From: HGM04593 sp964458275
GTDB lineage: Bacteria; Bacteroidota; Bacteroidia; Bacteroidales; Bacteroidaceae
Reading direction: 5' to 3'
Assembly: GCA_964458275.1 (NCBI GenBank)
Contig: CAYWIE010000001.1
Span: 1-64,000 of the forward strand
Length of the DNA: 64,000 nucleotides
The stretch's first letter is position 1. The number at the start of each line of letters is the position of its first letter. Shown piece by piece: positions 1 through 8,000 of this stretch. Both the position numbers and the translations under genes were made by a program. The notes under the pieces were generated by a model, which was not told the origin of the DNA, did not search any database, and saw only the letters and a list, made by a program, of their open reading frames with translations.

Positions 1-49
1 ACTTGCAGAATTCATCTGCCAAACAGAATATTTCTGTAACTTTATCCTC

Positions 50-123
50 GGAGAATATAGCGATAAGGGTTTGTAAATGTTTTATTTGATATCTTAAATT
101 TACAACTTTTATCGCTATTCTCC
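50..123. repeat. Long imperfect hairpin at the window edge
   Basis: The arms GGAGAATATAGCGATAA (from 50) and TTATCGCTATTCTCC (to 123) are complementary apart from a two-base bulge. Pairing continues inward through GTTTGTAAAT and ATTTACAAC. It lies just upstream of a protease-tail remnant. It could be a terminator for a gene off the left edge: a short open frame runs from 2 to a stop at 74-76. It could also be a small mobile or palindromic unit; the window does not decide. Confidence 0.5.
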
Positions 124-136
124 TAATTTTCAATGA

Positions 137-286
137 GCTATTTTAAAGATTTTATATCGAATTCACGTTAATATAAAATCAAAAGGATGTTTACTTATAA
201 GAGACAAAGGAAGGATTAATAAATATGAACATTTTATAATAGATAATGGTGCTATTGTGAAAATGGAAAACGGATTTGTTCGGTAA
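137..286 (+). pseudogene. Remnant of a C-terminal tail like that of the papain-family protease
   Basis: A 49-codon open frame with no start codon of its own runs from a stop at 134-136 to TAA at 284-286. Its product ends in DNGAIVKMENGFVR, matching the end of the full-length C1 protease at 3259-5184 (SDGAIVKVENGVIN), and it shares the HVNI/NVNI and DKGRINK/NKGIIKK blocks. The catalytic part is absent from the readable frame. It is followed by a sorting-domain gene, the same order as protease then sorting-domain protein at 3259-6030, so I read it as the decayed end of a second protease copy. Confidence 0.6.
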
Positions 287-328
287 TGTCATTTTAATTT
301 TCAATAATGCATTTTAATAATTGTAACT

Positions 329-1198
329 ATGGAAACTATAAAAGAAACATTTCTATTTCTACGTTACTTGCTTATGGTAATTATGCCTATTGGTGTATCT
401 GCGCAAGACGCTTCATTCCCAATAGGTCGCAAATGGGTGTGCTACGATAAATTATTAAATCCGTATGCTGAGCCAAGTATTATCAGCTATACTGTTTCCG
501 ATTATAAAGTAATCAACGACAAAGAATATTCATATATTCGCGGAGTAAATTACTGTAAGGACGGTAGCAGAATATTGAAATACGGGAAAATATACATCGA
601 AGAAAAAGACACAACGATATACGGAGATATGCTTGTATTAGATGAGTCGTGGGAAATAGGTGATACGACAACATGGCGGGATGACAACGCTTTTAACGAA
701 GATAGCCTAAAATGGCTGACTGTTTACGAGACCGTTGTCGATATCGGGTATCTTAATGGATTGAAATATTGGGACCTCGAGCTTAACGGATGGAAGTGCA
801 CATGGCTGCAAAGCGTTGGCTATATAAAGGGTGGTCGTGATTTTTTTGAAGAATATAATAGGAGAGTGGGCGGTCCTTTCACCACGGTTATATGTTGTGT
901 AGATAGTAACGGTGATACATTATATGTCGATAGGGATGCATTACAGTTGTTACCTACCGGCATCAGCAACATCAGTGCCGATGATATATACATCGCCCAA
1001 CTCGACGGCGAATGCGTCGTAAGCCTTCCTGCCGCGTCCGAATGGACTGCGACGCTCTACAATGCCGCCGGCGTATCCGTTGCACACAAGTCAGGCGAGT
1101 GCGGCGAAATTATTCTCCCTACAGAGAGCAAGGGTACACACATTCTTGTGCTTGACGTCGACGGCAAGCAATACACAAAGAAAGTTGTGATAAAGTAA
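329..1198 (+). CDS. Secreted protein with T9SS type A sorting domain (paralogue 1)
   Basis: This 289-residue protein has a hydrophobic N-terminal signal (residues about 8-25, ending near VSAQ). A central region of unknown fold contains the GRKWV and GDTLYVDR signatures, and the last 80 residues look like a T9SS type A sorting domain ending KKVVIK. Such proteins cross the outer membrane by the type IX system, losing the C-terminal domain. The function of the mature part is not recognised. The paralogue at 5197-6030 has a diverged N-terminal two thirds but a nearly identical last 80 residues and 3' flank. A 22-bp perfect hairpin follows the stop codon. Confidence 0.75.
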   Translation: METIKETFLFLRYLLMVIMPIGVSAQDASFPIGRKWVCYDKLLNPYAEPSIISYTVSDYKVINDKEYSYIRGVNYCKDGSRILKYGKIYIEEKDTTIYGDMLVLDESWEIGDTTTWRDDNAFNEDSLKWLTVYETVVDIGYLNGLKYWDLELNGWKCTWLQSVGYIKGGRDFFEEYNRRVGGPFTTVICCVDSNGDTLYVDRDALQLLPTGISNISADDIYIAQLDGECVVSLPAASEWTATLYNAAGVSVAHKSGECGEIILPTESKGTHILVLDVDGKQYTKKVVIK

Positions 1199-1217
1199 GA
1201 GCCCATATTTGCAACAA

Positions 1218-1270
1218 TCAAACGACATCGCGCCTTCACAGACAAATAGTGAAGGCGCGATGTCGTTTGA
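1218..1270. terminator. 22-bp perfect hairpin after sorting-domain gene (copy 1)
   Basis: The arms at 1218-1239 and 1249-1270 are perfectly complementary with a 9-base loop. The sequence is GC-rich compared with the surrounding AT-rich DNA and has no long T run. An identical hairpin lies at 6050-6102, exactly 4832 bp away. It probably ends transcription or stabilises the 3' end of the sorting-domain mRNA. Confidence 0.6.
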
Positions 1271-1430
1271 CAAGCCCAGTTTTATACTTTTATCGGCTGT
1301 CCGACAAAGCTAATATTTCTATTTCAACAGATACTGATATTAACAATATAACTCCTCCTCTTGGATAAGAGGGAGAGTTTTGCGTATGTTTTTTTGGTTG
1401 GTTAAGTTTACCGGACACCAATAAATAACA

Positions 1431-1466
1431 AATCCGCTGAACAGCATTCAGACTGTTCAGCGGATT
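1431..1466. terminator. Hairpin terminator at 3' end of TPR-gene fragment (copy 1)
   Basis: A perfect 14-bp stem starting AATCCGCTGAACAG has an 8-base loop and is followed by T-rich sequence. It lies between the converging sorting-domain gene and the TPR fragment. The copy at 6263-6298 sits at the 3' end of the intact TPR gene, so this one was carried along in the duplication. A weaker stem-loop at about 1350-1381, followed by a run of T, lies just before it. Confidence 0.6.
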
Positions 1467-1489
1467 GTTTGCTTTTTATCTTTGAACAT

Positions 1490-1843
1490 TTATAGGTTCT
1501 TCAGCGTCTCAGCCGCATTAGGATGCCCTAATTTCTGAGCCTTTTCGAGGTTTGATTTTGCAGCGGCCTTGTTGCCCTTCACCATTTGGCAACGTGCAAG
1601 CAGATAATAGGCGTCGGGGTTGTCGGGTGCCAGTTTTACAGCCTTCTCGAGTACGGGAAGCGCTTCGTCAATCATGTTCACACGATAGCAGAGACGTCCC
1701 TTTTCGAGCAGGAAGAGCACATTCTCCGGTTCCAGTCCAATGGCTATGTCAATGTCGGCGAGTGCAAGGCGGTACATCTTGCCGTTGTACTCTGCCTGCT
1801 GGCGCAAGTAGTAGAAATTGGCATTTACACGGCGGTTAAGAAG
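1490..1843 (-). pseudogene. Truncated 3' copy of the TPR/trypsin-like gene
   Basis: This stretch encodes only the last ~118 residues (TPR repeats) of the 556-residue protein at 6322-7992. It is almost base-for-base identical to 6322-6675 (visible differences include a Met-to-Leu change in the YYMRQQ segment). Identity stops abruptly at 1843, where the sequence switches to DNA leading into the next gene. There is no native start codon, promoter or N-terminal domain, so it is a broken duplicate. The high identity implies a recent event or gene conversion. Confidence 0.85.
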
Positions 1844-1945
1844 AAACACAATTATGTCGGTGTTAAATTATATAAATTCTGTTGCTTTTTTTATGAAAAT
1901 ATTATATAATTGCGTCAATTATTAACCCTTAAAACATGCGTAGTT

Positions 1946-3205
1946 ATGAAGAAGACCCTGTTATTAGTTATTGCAACTGTTTTCAGCGTTATCTCACACG
2001 CACAGTTATTGGTTGATTCGTTAGGAAGGATAGGAATCAAAGCCGGAGATTCAATAGTAAATTCTACATTGTCTATAAATGCAGCGGGGGATACTACATA
2101 CGATGTATATGTCAAGTCCAACAAAGCTAATGGAATGTATATAAACAATACATACAATAACTATACCGGAACATCGTATGGACTACGGGTTTTTAACGCA
2201 GCAAACCATAGAATGGTTACTGAAGCCTACGGAATACATTCGCAAATAAAAAATCCGTCTGACGTAACAACCGGTTATATGTATGGCCTGCTTGGACAAG
2301 CAAGCACAGGCATGCAAAACTACGGCGTTTTCGGATTTACACCGACATCAACTAATACCAATGCCGCCGGTGCAGCAATCTGCGGCTCAATAAACAATAC
2401 AAGGCCTATAATAAGCGGCTTCTATGCCGGTTACTTCGTAGGCGATGTGCATATCGAAGGCTCGCTTTTCAGAACAGGCGGTTGCTATTCGCCCACACCC
2501 GAACCTGAGAGTATTATAAACACCGTTTTACTGAGCGATGCAAGCATAGCTACGGCAGCGATAAACGGAAGCACTAATGTGGGAACACTTGGCAAAATTG
2601 CGATGATTGACGTCGTGAAATACAGCGTTTCACCCGCACAAAACTCAACGGACAGCGTAGCAACCATGTCGATGACACAGAACGACAGTGTAAGCACAGT
2701 CTATGGATTGGATGTCGAGACATTGCAAGCACAATTCCCCTCGTTGGTTAAAGTGAGTGGCGAAACAGTCGGTATCGACTACACAGGACTTATTCCTATA
2801 TTGTTACAATCGATAAAGGAACTTCAAGCAAAAGTAAACGCGCTCGAAGCATCCAAAGGCAACAATAGCGGCTTAGTACCCTTTGCAGCCTCAAAGCCCA
2901 TAGGCACAACCGAAATGACAGCACTCAATGTAGATGCAAACATCGTAGCTACACTTTCGCAAAACACCCCTAATCCATTTAGTGAAGCCACAACAATCGC
3001 ATTCACACTGCCCGAAAGCGTAGGCGAAGCAATGATATGCATCTACGACATGAACGGCAAACAGCTCGAACAGATTGCCATCGAAGAACGCGGTTCGGCA
3101 TCTGTAAAAATAGACGGATATAAATTCGAAGCCGGCATGTACCTATACTCTCTTATTGCCGACGGCGCTGTTGTTGATACAAAAAGAATGGTGCTTACAA
3201 AGTGA
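1946..3205 (+). CDS. Tail-fibre-like secreted protein with T9SS type A sorting domain
   Basis: The ATG at 1946 is preferred to the TTG at 1910 because it gives a clean signal peptide (MKKTLLLVIATVFSVISHAQ) and a 419-residue protein. The middle resembles Bacteroidetes tail-fibre/S74-type secreted proteins: a stalk-like region, then a segment ending in VGIDYTGLIPILLQSIKELQ and a short coiled coil. The C-terminus is a clear type A sorting domain (SQNTPNPFSEATTIAFTLPE, then GMYLYSL and KRMVLTK). It is probably a surface or released structural or adhesive protein; the target is unknown. The sorting domain differs from those of the two flanking paralogues. The gene starts about 100 bp after the truncated TPR copy. 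Confidence 0.75.
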   Translation: MKKTLLLVIATVFSVISHAQLLVDSLGRIGIKAGDSIVNSTLSINAAGDTTYDVYVKSNKANGMYINNTYNNYTGTSYGLRVFNAANHRMVTEAYGIHSQIKNPSDVTTGYMYGLLGQASTGMQNYGVFGFTPTSTNTNAAGAAICGSINNTRPIISGFYAGYFVGDVHIEGSLFRTGGCYSPTPEPESIINTVLLSDASIATAAINGSTNVGTLGKIAMIDVVKYSVSPAQNSTDSVATMSMTQNDSVSTVYGLDVETLQAQFPSLVKVSGETVGIDYTGLIPILLQSIKELQAKVNALEASKGNNSGLVPFAASKPIGTTEMTALNVDANIVATLSQNTPNPFSEATTIAFTLPESVGEAMICIYDMNGKQLEQIAIEERGSASVKIDGYKFEAGMYLYSLIADGAVVDTKRMVLTK

Positions 3206-3258
3206 TGATATTCACTGCTTAAACAATTTAATATTAACTTCGTAATAAGTGGTGGAAT

Positions 3259-5184
3259 ATGAAAAAAGGTATTTTGTTTATTTGGATAATTATGCTTGTT
3301 TCTTCAGTGTATTCACAATACTCTGATGGTTCATTTAATATGCCAACATCTAACCAATTGATATTAAATATAAATCAAAATTATGAAAATGATACCTCTT
3401 TTGTCTTAAATATAGATAATGCATTGTATGGTCTAACCGTATCCGGCAGATGTACTCTAAATACAAACAAATCAATGGTTAGAGTTCTGCTAAGTGATGA
3501 TTGTAACAATGAACATCTAATATATGAGAACTATTTTTTATTAGCAGATAGTAATATTTGCAATTTTAGTAATATCGGAATTGAGACATCAATACTTGAT
3601 AGTATTGTACCTATAAAAATTATGGTACAAATAACAGATGCAGAATTGTATATATCAAATATTTCTTATACAATAGACAGACACGGTATATCTCATTCTC
3701 AAATACAAGCACGGCGTAATGTTCAAAACAATGCAATTGTAACTCAATTAAATAATAACCTAAGAAAGAGAAATATGACATGGCGAGCCGGGGTTACATT
3801 TATCTCGTCGTTGTCATACGAAGAAAAGAAAACAATTTTTGGAACCGACACTTTACCTAATTTATATGGTATAGAATATTACAAAGGTGGTATTTATGTT
3901 TCTCCTGATTACGAATATTCTACACAGGAAAAATCGAGTTCCCAGTATGTAGATTGTTTTGATTGGCGGAATAGACATGGGAAAAATTGGATAACTTCTG
4001 TTAAATCGCAAGGTAAGTGTGGCAATTGTTGGGCTATGGCTGCCGTAGATCAAGTAGAATCGTATATAAACTTATACTATAACCAAATATTAAACTATGA
4101 TTTATCTGAACAAGAAATAATTTCTGCTTGCGACAGTTTCCCTTATATATCAATAAGAAACTACGGATGTAACGGTGGACATGAATGGCTTGCATTCAAA
4201 TATATTAAGGAATTTGGAATTGTCAACGAAGAGTGTCTTCCCTTTCAAGATTTCAATTACGATAAAAAATCAATAGTATATGGCCGAAATTACTCATTGC
4301 CTATAAATTCTATGGTTTCATATACGACTAAGTGTGATAACCCAAACGAAATAATTAAAATAGCAAATTACAAAACACATCAATATGCATACACAAAAGA
4401 TTCTTTAAAATCATATGTCCTAAATGGTCCATATACGGTTTCTTATTATAAATGGGGTCATGTAATGTTGCTAATAGGATATAAAACAATATTATCAGGA
4501 GATAGTGTGTGTGTAGATGGCTATAACAGTAATATAATAACTGCGCCTGATGAATTAAATGGGTCTGTTGCTTTTATAATAAAAAATTGCTGGGGTGAAG
4601 ATTGGGGTGAAAATGGATATGGATATCTATGTGTAAATTCAATGTCGTTGACTGATTACTATTATGCAGATGGAAAAATTAGTAGTTTAATACTTTCAGA
4701 CAAGGATATTGTATGCTCAGATAATGACGGTGATGGATACTATTTTTGGGGGTTGGGAAACAGACCGTCAAATCTACCGGAATGGGTGCCAAAGCAGAGT
4801 GATGGTGATGATTCTAATGCACAATATGGTCCAATGGACAGCTATGGACATTTGATGAGTTTAAATCCGGACGACAAGGATACTATATTTATAACAGAAC
4901 CGACCGATTGGGATAGCGAAAGCTATATATGGCAACATGTCATTGTTAAAAGTGGTGCTGTTTTAAATATATCGGCAAACATAAAATTCTATAAAGGCGT
5001 TAATATCTTGATTGAAAATGATGGCAAGTTAAATATTGATGGTGGAAAACTTGAAAATGTAAATATAGAAGTTTCCTCTGGCGGTAGTCTTCAATTAAAG
5101 AACAAAGGCATAATAAAAAAATACAAAAATTTCCATGCCTCAGATGGAGCTATTGTTAAAGTAGAGAATGGAGTTATAAACTAA
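3259..5184 (+). CDS. Secreted papain-family (C1A) cysteine protease with beta-helix-like tail
   Basis: This 641-residue protein has a signal peptide ending near VYSQ, then an N-terminal region of about 220 residues that may be a pro-segment. The papain domain shows the catalytic set: Cys257 in QGKCGNCW, His401 in WGHVMLLIGY and Asn443 in KNCWGEDWGENGY, with the GCNGG motif between them. After it come Asp-rich calcium-binding-like repeats (DNDGDGYYFWG) and about 90 residues of short strand repeats (NVNI, GKLNIDGG) suggesting a beta-helix. No clear T9SS sorting domain is seen. The gene is very AT-rich beside its housekeeping neighbours, which hints at transfer. It is 12 bp upstream of a sorting-domain gene, so the two are probably co-transcribed. 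Confidence 0.85.
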   Translation: MKKGILFIWIIMLVSSVYSQYSDGSFNMPTSNQLILNINQNYENDTSFVLNIDNALYGLTVSGRCTLNTNKSMVRVLLSDDCNNEHLIYENYFLLADSNICNFSNIGIETSILDSIVPIKIMVQITDAELYISNISYTIDRHGISHSQIQARRNVQNNAIVTQLNNNLRKRNMTWRAGVTFISSLSYEEKKTIFGTDTLPNLYGIEYYKGGIYVSPDYEYSTQEKSSSQYVDCFDWRNRHGKNWITSVKSQGKCGNCWAMAAVDQVESYINLYYNQILNYDLSEQEIISACDSFPYISIRNYGCNGGHEWLAFKYIKEFGIVNEECLPFQDFNYDKKSIVYGRNYSLPINSMVSYTTKCDNPNEIIKIANYKTHQYAYTKDSLKSYVLNGPYTVSYYKWGHVMLLIGYKTILSGDSVCVDGYNSNIITAPDELNGSVAFIIKNCWGEDWGENGYGYLCVNSMSLTDYYYADGKISSLILSDKDIVCSDNDGDGYYFWGLGNRPSNLPEWVPKQSDGDDSNAQYGPMDSYGHLMSLNPDDKDTIFITEPTDWDSESYIWQHVIVKSGAVLNISANIKFYKGVNILIENDGKLNIDGGKLENVNIEVSSGGSLQLKNKGIIKKYKNFHASDGAIVKVENGVIN

Positions 5185-5196
5185 ATAAATGCAGTT

Positions 5197-6030
5197 ATGA
5201 AAAGAACAATATTCATTTCGCTATTTCTCTTGCTAAGTGCCGGAACAATCATTGCACAGGATGAGACATTTCACGATGGTCGCAAATGGGTGATGCGCGA
5301 ATATACTGTAAATCCGTATGACAGTTTGGAGGAGATATTGACTTGTGTAGTGAATGGCGACACTACATTGGCGGGAAAGAGATACAAAAAAGTCAATTTT
5401 CAAAGGAATGGTACAGGCGACATCTCCTTGCTTATCCGCCAGGTTGGAAGCAAGATATATCAACGCTACGGAAACTATGGGAAATGGAATCCCGACACAT
5501 TGGTTTTCGACGAGAATTGGATAATTGGCGACAAAACTACGCTTCCTATTCAAATTCAAGATAATATATATGCCGAAATAATTGAAGTTGGCGAACTGCA
5601 GGGTCGCAAATATTGGAATGTAAATGGATGGTACACGTGGCTTCAAGGTGTTGGATATATCAAGTCTCGAATGTTTTTCGATGCACACAAACCACTATCT
5701 GGTAGTAAACTATATGACCTCATCTGCTGCATCGAAGCCAACGGCGACACATTGTATGTCGATAGGGAAGCATTACAGTTGTTACCAACCGGCATCGGCA
5801 ACATCAGTGCCGATGATATATACATCGCCCAACTCGACGGCGAATGCGTTGTAAGCCTCCCTGCCGCGTCCGAATGGACTGCGACGCTTTACAATGCCGC
5901 CGGCGTATCCGTTGCACACAAGTCAGGCGAGGGCGGCGAAATTATTCTCCCTACAGAGAGTAAAGGAACACATATTCTTTTGCTCGATATCGACGGCAAG
6001 CAATACACAAAGAAAGTTGTGATAAAGTAA
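5197..6030 (+). CDS. Secreted protein with T9SS type A sorting domain (paralogue 2)
   Basis: This 277-residue protein has a signal peptide (MKRTIFISLFLLLSAGTIIA), a central domain sharing GRKWV, TWLQGVGYIK and NGDTLYVDR with the protein at 329-1198, and a C-terminal sorting domain ending KKVVIK. The N-terminal two thirds are only distantly similar to paralogue 1, whereas roughly the last 80 codons are close to identical at DNA level and the sequence after the stop codon is essentially identical. It directly follows the C1 protease and may be its partner, an inference from position only. The molecular function of the central domain is not recognised. Confidence 0.75.
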   Translation: MKRTIFISLFLLLSAGTIIAQDETFHDGRKWVMREYTVNPYDSLEEILTCVVNGDTTLAGKRYKKVNFQRNGTGDISLLIRQVGSKIYQRYGNYGKWNPDTLVFDENWIIGDKTTLPIQIQDNIYAEIIEVGELQGRKYWNVNGWYTWLQGVGYIKSRMFFDAHKPLSGSKLYDLICCIEANGDTLYVDREALQLLPTGIGNISADDIYIAQLDGECVVSLPAASEWTATLYNAAGVSVAHKSGEGGEIILPTESKGTHILLLDIDGKQYTKKVVIK

Positions 6031-6049
6031 GAGCCCATATTTGCAACAA

Positions 6050-6102
6050 TCAAACGACATCGCGCCTTCACAGACAAATAGTGAAGGCGCGATGTCGTTT
6101 GA
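6050..6102. terminator. 22-bp perfect hairpin after sorting-domain gene (copy 2)
   Basis: Same sequence and geometry as the hairpin at 1218-1270: two 22-base arms and a 9-base loop. It follows the stop codon of paralogue 2 by about 20 bases. Confidence 0.6.
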
Positions 6103-6262
6103 CAAGCCCAGTTTTATACTTTTATCGGCTGTCCGACAAAGCTAATATTTCTATTTCAACAGATACTGATATTAACAATATAACTCCTCCTCTTGGATAA
6201 GAGGGAGAGTTTTGCGTATGTTTTTTTGGTTGGTTAAGTTTACCGGACACCAATAAATAACA

Positions 6263-6298
6263 AATCCGCTGAACAGCATTCAGACTGTTCAGCGGATT
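6263..6298. terminator. Hairpin terminator of the TPR gene (copy 2)
   Basis: A perfect 14-bp stem with an 8-base loop lies 24 bases beyond the stop codon of the TPR gene, which is read on the minus strand. It is flanked by T/A-rich sequence on both sides, so it could serve both converging genes. Confidence 0.65.
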
Positions 6299-6321
6299 GT
6301 TTGCTTTTTATCTTTGAACAT

Positions 6322-7992
6322 TTATAGGTTCTTCAGCGTCTCAGCCGCATTAGGATGCCCTAATTTCTGAGCCTTTTCGAGGTTTGATTTTGCAGCGGCC
6401 TTGTTGCCCTTCACCATTTGGCAACGTGCAAGCAGATAATAGGCGTCGGGGTTGTCGGGTGCCAGTTTTACAGCCTTCTCGAGTACGGGAAGCGCTTCGT
6501 CAATCATGTTCACACGATAGCAGAGACGTCCCTTTTCGAGCAGGAAGAGCACATTCTCCGGTTCCAGTCCAATGGCTATGTCAATGTCGGCGAGTGCAAG
6601 GCGGTACATCTTGCCGTTGTACTCTGCCTGCTGGCGCATGTAGTAGAAATTGGCATTTACACGGCGGTTGAGAAGGTTCTCATAGATGTTGTAGTCGAGC
6701 ACTGCTTCGCGGTAGCGCCCTGCGCGGTATTTTATAAGTCCGCGGTTGAGCACGTAAGGCGCCATAGCCGTTACGGGTACGCGACCGAAGGTTGCTATTG
6801 CGCTGTCGAGCTGCAGGATGGCTGCTTCGCTGTCGCCGAGTATCTCCTTGCAGTTGGCTGCAAGCACAAATATCTCTGCGCTGCGCAGGTTAGTGCCCGA
6901 TAGCGACGAGTAGCAGTCGAAGGCTGCCGCATAGTCGCGTTTGGTGTAGTGGAGGTTGCCTTTGAGACGGGTGTATAGCGGCTGTCTGTCGATGGCTATT
7001 GCACGGTCTATATATGCTATTGCCGAGTCGATGGAGTAGGCGTTGCCGGCAATGGAGTCGAGGTAGAGCTTGTGGGCATAGAGGCTGTTGGCTCTGTGGT
7101 ACCACACCTCCCCTTTTTTGTCGGCAAGAGAGAGAGCCTTTTCCCAATCGGCGATTGCGCCTTTGTAGTCTTTGAGCTTGGATACGCTGTAGTCTGCCTT
7201 GTGCAGATAGCCTTGATAGCTGGCGGGGTACTGTCCGATAAAGTCGCTCAGGATGTTGGCGAACGCTGTGCTGTCCGACGAGAATGATTGCAGCAGGAGA
7301 CATGAGAGCGCTTCCTCTTCTGTTTCGGGCAGCATCTTCTTGATGCCGATGCGGGCAAAGCGGTCGCTGTTGTAGCTTGCGGCCTTTATGCTGAGTCTTT
7401 TTACGAATTTTGCAGCTATTGCATGGCTTTTGAGTGTGTCGCCTGCGCTTACCGACTGGATGAGTGCCACAAGCTCGCCCTCTTCGTTGAGTAGTGGTGC
7501 CGATGTATGTTTCTCCATTTTAGGCAGATTCATTGTGTAGTAGCTGTTGCCGCCTGCAATGGTGTCGGCTTTTTCAATGAGAGCCTCTTCTATTTTGCCG
7601 CTCTTTTTTGTGCCGTATGCCACCATATAGAGCTTGCTGCCTGCGTTTACGGGGGCTGTGGCAAGTGTGAACGGTTTCAGTTTCTTGTCGGGGAGTGCAT
7701 AAGCGCGTATGCAGTCGTAGTTCTCGTCTGCTCCGGATATTTTCACTATTTGGCGCACTGTGCCACGGTTGTCTATCGCTACGGCGCTGTCGCAATCGAC
7801 GAAGAGGGAATATGTCGATAGCAGTTCGCCATCGTTGCCGACAAATACTCCTGTACCGCTACGCAGAAGTTCGCCCTTTTTGAATGTCAGTATGCTTGCT
7901 ACGGAGTTGCGTCCGGCAGCGACCTTTTTGGGTGCCTTTGCTGCAAGGCATAGTGGCAGCAGAAGAAGTATAAGCAGTAGATTCCTTTTCAT
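6322..7992 (-). CDS. Exported TPR protein with degenerate trypsin-like domain
   Basis: This 556-residue protein has a signal peptide (to about LCLAAKA). Residues about 25-185 resemble the trypsin/DegP fold (SGTGVFVGNDGELLSTYSLF, then TSAPLLNEEGELVALIQS). The usual catalytic His after the first block is replaced, and the usual GNSGGP around the nucleophile is HTSAPL, so proteolytic activity is doubtful. From about 215 to the end are tetratricopeptide repeats, clearest at 430-556. It probably works as a periplasmic scaffold. It is the last gene of the dnaN-to-rlmB run, 8 bp after rlmB. Its 3' end is duplicated at 1490-1843. Confidence 0.75.
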   Translation of the reverse strand: MKRNLLLILLLLPLCLAAKAPKKVAAGRNSVASILTFKKGELLRSGTGVFVGNDGELLSTYSLFVDCDSAVAIDNRGTVRQIVKISGADENYDCIRAYALPDKKLKPFTLATAPVNAGSKLYMVAYGTKKSGKIEEALIEKADTIAGGNSYYTMNLPKMEKHTSAPLLNEEGELVALIQSVSAGDTLKSHAIAAKFVKRLSIKAASYNSDRFARIGIKKMLPETEEEALSCLLLQSFSSDSTAFANILSDFIGQYPASYQGYLHKADYSVSKLKDYKGAIADWEKALSLADKKGEVWYHRANSLYAHKLYLDSIAGNAYSIDSAIAYIDRAIAIDRQPLYTRLKGNLHYTKRDYAAAFDCYSSLSGTNLRSAEIFVLAANCKEILGDSEAAILQLDSAIATFGRVPVTAMAPYVLNRGLIKYRAGRYREAVLDYNIYENLLNRRVNANFYYMRQQAEYNGKMYRLALADIDIAIGLEPENVLFLLEKGRLCYRVNMIDEALPVLEKAVKLAPDNPDAYYLLARCQMVKGNKAAAKSNLEKAQKLGHPNAAETLKNL

Positions 7993-8000
7993 CTTTAGTA

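Noticed and set aside
50..123. Integron attC site or insertion-sequence end
   Set aside because: There are imperfect arms only. No integrase, transposase, conserved attC core or target-site duplication could be seen at the window edge.
1221..1270. Small genes on the minus strand across the post-stop hairpins (1057-1273 and 5889-6105)
   Set aside because: They are open only because they mirror the sorting-domain codons and the palindrome. Their apparent conservation is explained by the duplication.
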